From Nitzschia sp. DOCU1 (Eukaryota > Bacillariophyta > Bacillariophyceae > Bacillariales > Bacillariaceae): 64,000 nt of DNA. The stretch is taken from assembly GCA_951394045.1 (NCBI GenBank), contig OX595990.1, forward strand, positions 2,286,549-2,350,548, written 5' to 3'. A model generated the notes under the pieces. It was not told the origin of the DNA. It worked only from the letters and a program-made list of their open reading frames with translations, and did not search any database. Positions 10,001-17,529 of this stretch are shown here, piece by piece (within the stretch, counting starts at the first letter, position 1; every line of letters begins with the position of its first letter). The translations under genes and the position numbers were made by a program.

Positions 10001-10761
10001 GGTGGTGGTGGCATGGTAGATGCTGCTGCGGGTGGTGGGCCTCCCATGCCGATTTTTTGGGCTCGTGTCTTTTTCTTGCGTACTACTGGCCTGTTGCTAG
10101 TCGCGTTCCCAAAGGTAATGCCTGCTCCGGTGGGCAAGCCAGGCATCATTCCCGGCGAGGGAGATGATGTAGTAGTTGGAAAATCCATGACATTGGTCGA
10201 TGGAACCGGTGAGGGATTACTGACTATCGAAGAAGCTGTCGATCCCGTACGAACCAAAGAAACAGTCGAAAATGCCGGTGCTGGCGCAGGAGGCGCCTCT
10301 GCCTCGTCGGTAGAAAGAGATGTTCCGGCTGATAGAAAACTAAACGCACTGGAAGCAGCAGCCCCAGCATTAGTAGCATTGCTACTAGCAAGGTCCTCCT
10401 CTCCGAACGTTTCCGGTGGTTTGTCAGGCGACGGAATCATAAAACTAAATGCAGACGACTCTGCTCCCGTGTTCGTCGTCTCCACAGCAACTTCAGGCGC
10501 CGCAGCTGGTGTAGGATCCGATGAAGAGTCTTGCATCAAAAAGGAAAAGCCGCTCAAAGCCGCTGATGGTGGCTCGGGTGCTGCTGACGATTCCGCAGCT
10601 GGTGCCCCCGCATTTAAAAAGGAAAAGCCGCTACTGACAGCAGGTTCCGCCGCCGCCGATGGAGACTCTGAATTCAGGAATCCAAAGGCACTCATAGACG
10701 CGGGGGCAGCCCCGTTGTTGTCATCATCGCCAGGTCCTTTCAGTTCCAGTCCACCAAACAT
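7087..10761 (-). CDS. Large coiled-coil protein with UVR-like motifs and FSFL repeats
   Basis: This 1,224-residue protein is not a family I can name. The first 145 residues carry five spaced copies of a short motif of the form [AG]F[SG]F[LM] (residues 25-29, 45-49, 71-75, 104-108, 139-143) in a Ser/Ala/Pro linker. A low-complexity Pro/Ala region follows to about residue 480, then long coiled coil from about 490 to 960. Three UVR-like segments, each a short helical pair around D-[YF]-x-x-A, lie near residues 549-565 (DNEDYELADQL), 877-893 (KRDFKAASKAS) and 1065-1090 (REDYEEAARLQ). UVR motifs are known protein-interaction helices. The last 130 residues are strongly acidic. A scaffold or trafficking role is inferred from this architecture. 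The ATG at 10761 is the first possible; no intron is needed across 3.7 kb. Confidence 0.85.
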   Translation of the reverse strand: MFGGLELKGPGDDDNNGAAPASMSAFGFLNSESPSAAAEPAVSSGFSFLNAGAPAAESSAAPEPPSAALSGFSFLMQDSSSDPTPAAAPEVAVETTNTGAESSAFSFMIPSPDKPPETFGEEDLASSNATNAGAAASSAFSFLSAGTSLSTDEAEAPPAPAPAFSTVSLVRTGSTASSIVSNPSPVPSTNVMDFPTTTSSPSPGMMPGLPTGAGITFGNATSNRPVVRKKKTRAQKIGMGGPPPAAASTMPPPPVAVAPAPASSPQKAPSPKETRDAAAEAQRRAEEFMTKKTIAEATKATSTTANPTLTIPTYDDNPPSIGPTSSTDEEVAQARRAAEEAQKMAAAASNAKEVRGGFMGTFFKGFGPTGSIKGGSGHARRASPPPTTTQPMDAVTRKQQEMKRAAAERQMHFQQQSKAEGHTKDNDDDVVVVSTSVSGYHQPEAPTFRPAVPPATKATTKSFEPIAPVASPKIVVRELAPTPKKKKTPTQAFEEYQALFAQSVHRAMQQVEAVRSQQKMLSEERFVSIAKERLATQQIQQTEAQLQVAVDNEDYELADQLGQVIDAHKREKAEVASVLDSIAKGLVQLESQKGLVVRGVATCFDNLALHIKELQEQETIKERDTDSDTFKQFETISKQLSAEQERLNHDYKVLERDEQLVAEERSELESAISEQSGEYERQRDSVKDKLSTIEEEIAELRRQLEAKSKIAAGLRTEMHGLEDNISKVRVKFSRQLARVDKKERGIQENRLEWETEKAIFQRQKEAHELQVQTHSEALLAHDALMKTLDKELKLCKDFAGMVSTKLGFMSTDTKSKEAEDAEAEGNLAQLQADVVKCEAACSEAKVILKAAVAAVSNLEAEHAMLIAQVPQLEAEKKAAAAKRDFKAASKASKEIKDASTRLKECEEELLGEAAEKKKAAEEELAKLTAELARTRKIAEEEEKVSGIARMHDLAQQIKNLVATKEELCGDAAADDNTVKGVGAFVLDGQIKALKDEGQDLGSKYGGWNELIKDIFGEETPSAEDSQPVEQEAQAQTPAPAPVDDGYTSQERVANVRSLIKRIQEAEEALDAAAAREDYEEAARLQEVFENLQMDLENINLTDEESELAFADEEPAEVAPTESAEDPVEADDAENDEGAMEVATESATADDESPPGDSKEDDGPEEATPQEDDPISEDAPDEAGEMTVGDNVEEAKETKEAEADDSTPTKDEELSPSADDPVEVE

Positions 10762-11327
10762 GATGTTGCAAGGTTAATCCAGCCGTTACTTTTGTTTCCG
10801 AGGTCGCAAAATAAATGAGACTGCCAGACTGTCGTTGGCAAAAAGCAATCACTTAATGTGCGTCAAATTTTCACCCACAAGAATCCAGCAAAAATAACAA
10901 AGGGCGCTCCTTGTGTTATTTCAGGAAGCAGGGGGGCAGCTTTAATGCAAAAGCTTGCCAAGCTATTTGTTGTCTGCCTCGAGAAGCTACAGTCCCTTTG
11001 ACTCTCTTGTTGACTTTCGCCAACAGTTTCCTTTCTTACCAGGTACGTCTCGCTTGGTGTTTTGTGGCGATGCCAATGCTTCGAGCCGTTACACACTGAT
11101 GATACGTAGGACAATAGTGGAACGTTCTACGGCGTGGAGAGCGCGCACGAGGACCAATGAGAAAGAAGGCCGGTTGACGGAAGGACAACCTCCAATCATT
11201 TTTTTTTCTCGATCTTCCTCACTTCCCCTCGATCCTTTGACCCTTTTTTTCGATCCGATCTTTTTTTCTTGATCTCATCCACCCATTCCCTTCTTTCGTC
11301 TACCTTCTGAATGACGACCATGACATT
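10762..11327. promoter_or_regulatory. Divergent intergenic region between the UVR protein and PIF1 genes
   Basis: About 565 bp between two divergent starts, expected to hold both promoters. The 11200-11290 part is rich in TTTTTT and TCC runs upstream of the helicase start. I see no further gene or repeat. Confidence 0.4.
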
Positions 11328-13532
11328 ATGAGGCCTTCTAATAATATCCACCATCGGCCTCACAGGGTCGTTGCACTACTGTCCTTCCGTAGCGTCATCG
11401 TCTGTATATTTCTCTGGTGGCACTGGGCCGAGAGCTATGGTCTCGTCCATTCCTTTCCAGCATCGGCCTCTGAACGACGGCAGGTGGCAACACCTTTCAC
11501 ATCTCTACAAGTCTCCATTACCGGTCAAGATATCATTCAAGAAGAGTACTTTGAAGAAGGCAACGATTTTAACAGTAACGTTGACGTGGGATATGATGAC
11601 CTCAGTCCCAAACAACAAGAAGCCTTGGATTTGATCAAACTAGGTCATAATATTTTCTTGACCGGCGTGGCAGGAACGGGCAAATCCCTCGTGTTGAAAC
11701 TCGCACTGGAATTCTTGAAAGATACCTACAAACCCTCCGAATATGTGGCTTTGGGATCGACGGGACCGGTTGCTATTGCCTTGGAAGGTCAAACCATTCA
11801 TAGTTTTGCAGGGATTGGTGTCCCTCAAGTCAAAACAGATTTTACCAAGGTGAATCGGCGAAAAAAGGCTTGGAAGGATTTAAAAATCATGGTTTTGGAT
11901 GAAGCGAGTCTAATATCGGGTGAATTCTTTGATTTATTGAGCGAAGCAGTGGGAGTCCTTCGGAATCGTCCAGGCGAGCCATTTGGGGGCATTCAACTGG
12001 TCTTGTGTGGCGACTTTTTGCAATTGTCTCCCATTCTACCAAGACCACGGGATGTGGAACAAATGGTGGTGGCCTTGCAAGAACAAGAAAGTATTTCTGA
12101 GTCTGATGCACGGGACTTGTTGTTTTTGAATCGGGGATTTTGTTTTCAAGCGTATCATTGGCATTTAGCTGGATTCAAAGTAGTCGAGTTGGAAGATGTC
12201 TACCGACAGCAAAATGCAGACTTTATTTCGGTGCTACAAAGTATACGGTGTGGAAAGGTAGATCGTCACGTCATGGACTTTCTGCGAGCCTGTCAGCGGC
12301 CACTTCCAACCAACGAATTCGGTATCCGACCCACCATTTTGCACTCCAAGAATTTGGATGTCACACGAGAAAATTTGGCCGAACTTGGTCGACTTCCTGG
12401 TGACCCGGTCACCTACATCGCCCTTGATACCATCGAAAAGGAAAGAGGAGCCGGAAAGTGGGTAGAAGATCAATTATGGAATGGACAATTCTTTAAAAAT
12501 TGTATTGCAGAAGCGGAACTGCAGTTAAAGTTGGGAGCGCAAGTTATGCTCATCAAGAACGAAATGGAAGGTCGCAGAATACGAAGGGCCAATGGAAGTC
12601 GCGGCAAAGTCATTGGTTTTCGCAAGCCTCCCGCCAGCAAATCTGATAATCCACTCTTGCCTGGAGTCGTCGAATATCCCGTTGTTCAATTTTTGGATGG
12701 TAGCAAAAAGTTGATTTTACCCACCACTTTTCAATCGAGAATGCTAGGCATGGGGACATGCACCCGCCTCGCGATTCCCTTGAAACTGGCATGGGCAATG
12801 ACGACACACAAATCACAAGGTATGACTTTGGATTACGTCGTTGCCGATGTCGGAGCGGTCTTTGCGGAAGGGCAGACGTATGTAGCATTATCGCGAGCGT
12901 CAGATTTGCAAGGACTCGAGTTGCGGAACTTTTTCCCAAATCGCGTTCGAACCAACACATTGGCTCTGTCGTTTTACAAGGACCCCACCAAGATCACCTA
13001 TCCATTCTGGGATGGTCATCGACCAGACCCACGCCTAAACAATGCTGCTCAAGAAATCAGAGACGCCCGAGCTAGCCGACGAAATCCAATTCCATTGTCT
13101 TCTCTTTCTTCCGGGTCCGAAGTGCAAACATCGCGATCAGGAACTGCCAAGCTGCAACAAAAGCAGCCTCTTGCATCGCCAACTCCACGCGAATCTCCAA
13201 ATCCTACCCAGACAGCACCACTGCAAAACAAAGTCAAGGCTCGTGACGCTATCCCGCCGGTACTAGAACAAGGCATGATAAAGAATCGTACGTTTGTCTT
13301 TTCAGGTGCCCTACAGCTACTGACGAGAGCCCAGGCTGAACAGATGGTGGTGGAAAATGGTGGCCAAGTACGCAAGGCTGTTTCCGGTACCACTGACGTT
13401 TTGGTGGTAGGCCCTCACCTCAAGAATGGGAAACCTATTTCAACGGGCAGCGAGTACAAGAAGGCCGCCAGCTCTTCTCGCACTCATATCCTTTCAGAAG
13501 AAGAATTCTTGAAACTAGTAGTTCACTTTTGA
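11328..13532 (+). CDS. PIF1-like DNA helicase with C-terminal BRCT domain, organelle-targeted candidate
   Basis: A 734-residue superfamily 1B helicase. Walker A GVAGTGKS is at residues 113-120, Walker B IMVLDEAS near 187-194, the sensor segment LVLCGDFLQLSP follows, and motif VI is seen as TTHKSQGMTL and YVALSRAS. PIF1 helicases unwind forked DNA and G-quadruplexes 5' to 3' in nuclei and mitochondria. The C-terminal 85 residues, from NRTFVFSG to LSEEEFLKLV, match a BRCT fold, including the GGQVRKAVSGTTDVLVVG core usual in replication factor C and DNA ligase BRCTs. The N-terminus has a hydrophobic stretch (residues 15-32) followed by Ser/Arg-rich sequence with an HSFPASA stretch, compatible with a signal peptide plus transit peptide. 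Plastid location is an inference. Single exon. Confidence 0.9.
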   Translation: MRPSNNIHHRPHRVVALLSFRSVIVCIFLWWHWAESYGLVHSFPASASERRQVATPFTSLQVSITGQDIIQEEYFEEGNDFNSNVDVGYDDLSPKQQEALDLIKLGHNIFLTGVAGTGKSLVLKLALEFLKDTYKPSEYVALGSTGPVAIALEGQTIHSFAGIGVPQVKTDFTKVNRRKKAWKDLKIMVLDEASLISGEFFDLLSEAVGVLRNRPGEPFGGIQLVLCGDFLQLSPILPRPRDVEQMVVALQEQESISESDARDLLFLNRGFCFQAYHWHLAGFKVVELEDVYRQQNADFISVLQSIRCGKVDRHVMDFLRACQRPLPTNEFGIRPTILHSKNLDVTRENLAELGRLPGDPVTYIALDTIEKERGAGKWVEDQLWNGQFFKNCIAEAELQLKLGAQVMLIKNEMEGRRIRRANGSRGKVIGFRKPPASKSDNPLLPGVVEYPVVQFLDGSKKLILPTTFQSRMLGMGTCTRLAIPLKLAWAMTTHKSQGMTLDYVVADVGAVFAEGQTYVALSRASDLQGLELRNFFPNRVRTNTLALSFYKDPTKITYPFWDGHRPDPRLNNAAQEIRDARASRRNPIPLSSLSSGSEVQTSRSGTAKLQQKQPLASPTPRESPNPTQTAPLQNKVKARDAIPPVLEQGMIKNRTFVFSGALQLLTRAQAEQMVVENGGQVRKAVSGTTDVLVVGPHLKNGKPISTGSEYKKAASSSRTHILSEEEFLKLVVHF

Positions 13533-13655
13533 AAAGTAAAAGGAAATGGGTTGGCTGGCTTCTAACCAATGCCGCAAAAAGCACTAGCAAGTTAATTCAA
13601 CGAGTTGTAGGCTGCCCGTACATTGTCGTCGATATGAGTTAACGAAACGCGCCAT

Positions 13656-15098
13656 CTATGCAGGAATTCCGACCCGAAGAGATGCTGAGGCCTGCATGCC
13701 TCCTCTGGTTCCTCGTCCGATCGTGTTTGGGTGCATCTCGTCCCAAACTTCATTCCATCTCTGTTCGTAGCTTTGGGGATCCTTGATATGCTTTCCATGT
13801 TCCCATAGTTGCTGCTGGGGACTCACGACCGCTTCCAAAATGGGTTTCGGATGGGAATGAACATATTTAGCCGTGCACAAATCTTCAATCGGTACAAAGA
13901 GTGAGCGACGGACGGGTTGGGGAATGGACGTGACGTAACGGCTCAAGTCTGCACTCAAAAAATGTAGCTGACCCTGCATGTAGGTTTTGCCTCCCATTTG
14001 GCTACAGTGGGGTCGACGTAATCCTCCACATCCAATGGAATCATTGGGAATTCCACCGTACACTCGCAATTCAGGGCTACTACTGCTCGTCGGATGTAGA
14101 GCGTTCGTTGTTGTTGTATTCCCAACATAGGAATGATTCTTGAGAGGCAAGAACGTGGCAAACTCGTCCAGAAATCGATTCGGAAAGACCAGCGTATCGC
14201 TGTCCACCTTGGCGATAAAGTCAATCACCATTTCTTCTACCAATGTATTGGCATAAAGAAACCAGCTTGGACTCTTTCCGTATTCCATGTTCTCCTGAAG
14301 ATTGAGGTACGTAACATCATCTTCTATCGCCACGACATCACCATAGTCATCCACAACGGGGAACTCCGATGGATCAACTACTAAAGGAGACAGTCGGTGC
14401 TCCACTAGATCGGTCGGCCCCGTTGCATTCGCACCCACCACAAACGTGTAAACAATCTGACAATTCGGTTTGTTGGGCAGGTCCTTCATGGAACAGATCC
14501 GGTACGGATCTGATGCCAAATACGTTCTTCGAATCACTTTTCTTCGAACAAAGTCATGTTTCCGCAGAGTTGAAAAGATTCCAAACAAAAAGCGGGGTGT
14601 ATTCCGGTTTAAAGACTGAGATAACTTGGGTTGTGTCGCTTGTGTGTAAATCGTCATAGCGGTCGTCGCTGCCAGTTGTTCATGATTCATGCCATAGTTG
14701 GTCAGGTTTAACAGAATAAATATCAGAACAGAGATTCGAGCATACAAGAGAAAACGTTTATTGGGGTTGTGAAAGAATCCCTGGTTGGCCTTTGCAATGG
14801 GAGAATAACTTTCAGGGCGCCGCCTGGAATTGGAGCCCAAACTTCTCGAACTTGCCGTACGGTTAAAGACATGAGCTGAATTTGCCCGTATTAGAGATTT
14901 CCTCGTTTGACTGCGGCTACTTCGATTACTCGTCACACTATGAACCGAAGCGGCCGAGGTCCTTACGGTCAAATCTTCCTCATTTCTACAATTTGTCTTT
15001 AACGCAGAGGCGGAGGATGTGGTGGTTGGGGCATCCGAGCAACTCCGTAGCGAGACGGTTGACGTCGTCCGCTGCCGCTGACTTAAACTAGGCGCCAT
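13656..15098 (-). CDS. GT31-like type II membrane glycosyltransferase
   Basis: This 480-residue protein is probably a Golgi galactosyltransferase or N-acetylglucosaminyltransferase. A long Ser/Arg-rich cytosolic tail precedes one membrane anchor at residues 116-135 (LLYARISVLIFILL). The lumenal part has the order of conserved beta-1,3-glycosyltransferase blocks: RRKVIRRTYLA near 185, the acidic IEDDVTYLNLQENM segment near 258-271, and the metal-binding DxD as DSD at 299-301 within DFIAKVDSDTLVFPN. A GGxxYxxG-like segment and paired cysteines follow. Donor and acceptor sugars cannot be told. The 3' end faces the helicase gene 123 bp away; there is no sign of joint function. A single exon, start ATG at 15098. 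Confidence 0.75.
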   Translation of the reverse strand: MAPSLSQRQRTTSTVSLRSCSDAPTTTSSASALKTNCRNEEDLTVRTSAASVHSVTSNRSSRSQTRKSLIRANSAHVFNRTASSRSLGSNSRRRPESYSPIAKANQGFFHNPNKRFLLYARISVLIFILLNLTNYGMNHEQLAATTAMTIYTQATQPKLSQSLNRNTPRFLFGIFSTLRKHDFVRRKVIRRTYLASDPYRICSMKDLPNKPNCQIVYTFVVGANATGPTDLVEHRLSPLVVDPSEFPVVDDYGDVVAIEDDVTYLNLQENMEYGKSPSWFLYANTLVEEMVIDFIAKVDSDTLVFPNRFLDEFATFLPLKNHSYVGNTTTTNALHPTSSSSPELRVYGGIPNDSIGCGGLRRPHCSQMGGKTYMQGQLHFLSADLSRYVTSIPQPVRRSLFVPIEDLCTAKYVHSHPKPILEAVVSPQQQLWEHGKHIKDPQSYEQRWNEVWDEMHPNTIGRGTRGGMQASASLRVGIPA

Positions 15099-15574
15099 TG
15101 TTTCTTTTGTTGTGTTGGTGTTAACTCTTCAAAAATTGTTTTGGAGAGGGGAGGGCAGCATGTAGATGTCCAATAGTACGCTGCTGTAACGATAGAGTAA
15201 AAAGGCAGTCGTCACGTTTTTATTTCATCATGGCGGAGATGCGTGATTTAAGTGGTAGAGAGAGGGGACGGCGCGAAAGCACGTTGTGTCGATTGTGTGA
15301 CTGCACGCATGCCTTCGTCATCTTGCCAAAAATTGAAAATTTACAACGACCCAGCACGCCTTGCGCCGCCGTCGCAACGACGTCTTACATGGGCCAATCG
15401 GACTAAAAGTAGTCCAATGGTTCGTCCCTCCCGGCAAGGGATGCCCATTTCATGAAATCTTGCATCAGCTCGGAAGCAACATACCTCGTCTTTGGTACGA
15501 TACAACGAGACTGATGCCAATGAACTAAACCACGCTCTTCATTGGTGCCACTGAATCTGTAATACCAGACGAAA
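15099..15574. promoter_or_regulatory. Divergent intergenic region between GT31-like and secreted-protein genes
   Basis: About 475 bp between divergent starts. No repeat, RNA gene or credible coding stretch is visible; it presumably carries both promoters. Confidence 0.35.
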
Positions 15575-16459
15575 ATGTCCATTCCTCGTTCGACGATGAC
15601 GAAGACAACCGTCGTAGCATCGGGAGTTTGGCTATGTTATCTGCTACAATTTTCTCCCGTCGTTGCCCAGAGCAGCGATGTTTGTGTATTTGGGGGGACA
15701 TCTTTTGTTCCTGGTGAGAACTTGGGAGACGCCTTTGCAACCAGGTGTGGAAGCTCAGACGAATGGCCGTGCTTTTGCAATCCCGATCTTGAAAACAACG
15801 CCGAATGTCCTTACTGCGGTTTTTCCACGTGGGACGGGACGTTGTACTGCGCCAGAGACGGTCAAAACATTACGTTTCAGGACGGAAGTATCTCGCGAGC
15901 ATGTACATGTGAGATTCCAGACGATCCAACGCAACCTGCCATACGAGATTGTGTAGTTGTCGCGTCGGAGGCAGGCTGCAATTGGTTCGATCTCGAAGGC
16001 AATGAAGTATTCTATAAGAATGGCGAAAGCTTTGGAGACACGATTGATGGGGCTTGTGGTCCAGCATTGGACTGGCCCAGCTACTGCTATGTGCCTCCTG
16101 GATCCTCGGGAGGGGATGATTTTCTGATTGACTATCCTTACTGCGTGTTCAGCGATACGGATTCGGGTACGGCTGTGTGTGCCAAAGATGGGGAGAAAGT
16201 CGAATATGTAGACCGGAATGGAACGAAACTAAGTTGCGATTGCACTTACACTTCGGAGGGCGGACCGAATCCTACTTGTGAACGAGTGCCTGGGGGATCA
16301 CCAGCGGGATCACAAGCACCAGGAGCTTCGCCACAACCAACGCCGGCTCCTGCGAAGCCCAAGCCAAGTGGCGCTGCACCTCGACGGGGTGGCGAGGGAG
16401 CGATGGTGGCCATGAGCATTTTGGCAATGCTAGCTTTCTGTTTTCATTCCTTGTGTTGA
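15575..16459 (+). CDS. Secreted Cys-rich protein with two related domains and GPI-like tail
   Basis: A 294-residue extracellular or cell-surface protein of unknown function. A signal peptide covers about residues 1-32, with probable cleavage after VVAQ; a second ATG at residue 8 would also give a signal peptide. Two related domains of about 95 residues follow. Each has GESFGD/GENLGD, a C-G-x-x-x-[ED]WP-x-[CF] stretch, a YC-x-F segment, a C-A-[RK]-DG loop and a final C-x-C. A Pro/Ala hinge (PTPAPAKPKP) leads to a short hydrophobic C-terminus (MVAMSILAMLAFCFH), as in GPI-anchored proteins. The Cys pattern suggests several disulphides. I do not recognise the domain; it may be a wall- or adhesion-related module. 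Single exon. Confidence 0.85.
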   Translation: MSIPRSTMTKTTVVASGVWLCYLLQFSPVVAQSSDVCVFGGTSFVPGENLGDAFATRCGSSDEWPCFCNPDLENNAECPYCGFSTWDGTLYCARDGQNITFQDGSISRACTCEIPDDPTQPAIRDCVVVASEAGCNWFDLEGNEVFYKNGESFGDTIDGACGPALDWPSYCYVPPGSSGGDDFLIDYPYCVFSDTDSGTAVCAKDGEKVEYVDRNGTKLSCDCTYTSEGGPNPTCERVPGGSPAGSQAPGASPQPTPAPAKPKPSGAAPRRGGEGAMVAMSILAMLAFCFHSLC

Positions 16460-17529
16460 TTTTAAATGAGTCCAAGGAGAATTTGATGTTTTGGCAAAAG
16501 ATGAATTTATAGACCAGTTGTTTTAATCATCATCGTTGCTTGTGCAAACTTCTTGTACATGGCGGCCATGCATATAACTACCCATAAACCACCCAAGAGG
16601 AAATGGTTACAAAATATACTATCTAGAGCTTAGAATTTCATGGGTGGCACAATACCATGGAGTAAAAAGATATTAGTATAATTTCGGGTGGTAGAGCGAC
16701 CAGTCGAAAAGATCGTCATTTTTAGAAACCCTATCAAGGGGACGACCTACGTCAGTAATGCGAACCAGATATAGGTCCACCTGAATGGAATAGCAGACTA
16801 GATGATTGACTATCTCGATCTACCATGGTCTCGTAGCTAATAGTTGTACCAGGTAGGTCCTTCATCGATCCCATTTCAACCAAGTCTAGCCTGGCGCGTA
16901 AAAGTGCCGCCAATATCGTCATAGGTTTTACATTTCTCTCCATAGCCGAAGCTTTGGAAATGTATGCCTTGGTAGCGCGCCGCGCACTCCGATACACATA
17001 CAATAAATATTCATCCGTTCCATCGGATACATTTTAACTGGCGCATTTAACCAAAGGAAACGCTTGGTTGGAGGAGCGACTTTTCAGCGAAATGTTATGT
17101 CCGAGTGCGCGGTCGGCATAGTTGAATCCTGTTCAAGTATATACAAAACTAAATATAGCATTAGGTATTTGGAGCGATGCCGCCTCGTTCAACCGTCTAA
17201 GTAGATCGGTTGAGGCGGCCGAACATTGGGAAACATCGCGCACTGCCTCCAATCCACAAAAGTCTCACTGCTCGAAAATTGAATTTTTCCTTGTCCTAGT
17301 GGGAGCATTGACAGTGTGAGTGAGCCAAAGACCAAAATCTCATCGTCGCTAACACACAAAAGCCAACCTATGACAACATTGGCATAAATTGCTGGTGATT
17401 TCATTTTGACACCCACAACAGTTTCCGGCTCCTTCAGAACTCTTCTGGAAGCCTGCACTTTTTGTTTCGTTGTCGTCGCACTCTTGCTGTTCTCCCTCCA
17501 AACGATCTTAGTCGATTGACTTTGAAAAA
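16460..17529. other. Intergenic region, no gene recognised
   Basis: About 1.07 kb downstream of the secreted-protein gene and upstream of the zinc-ribbon-like gene. Short open frames exist on both strands (for example 16752-17003, minus) but lack ATG starts or a recognisable product. The pyrimidine-rich stretch at about 17460-17520 lies just before the next start and may belong to its promoter or 5' UTR. Confidence 0.35.

Noticed and set aside
9830..10777. 315-codon open frame on the plus strand, Ala/Gly/Ser-rich
   Set aside because: It is the antisense mirror of the low-complexity N-terminus of the UVR coiled-coil gene; composition explains its openness.
16752..17003. 83-codon minus-strand frame in the 16.5-17.5 kb gap
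   Set aside because: Starts without ATG and has no recognisable sequence.
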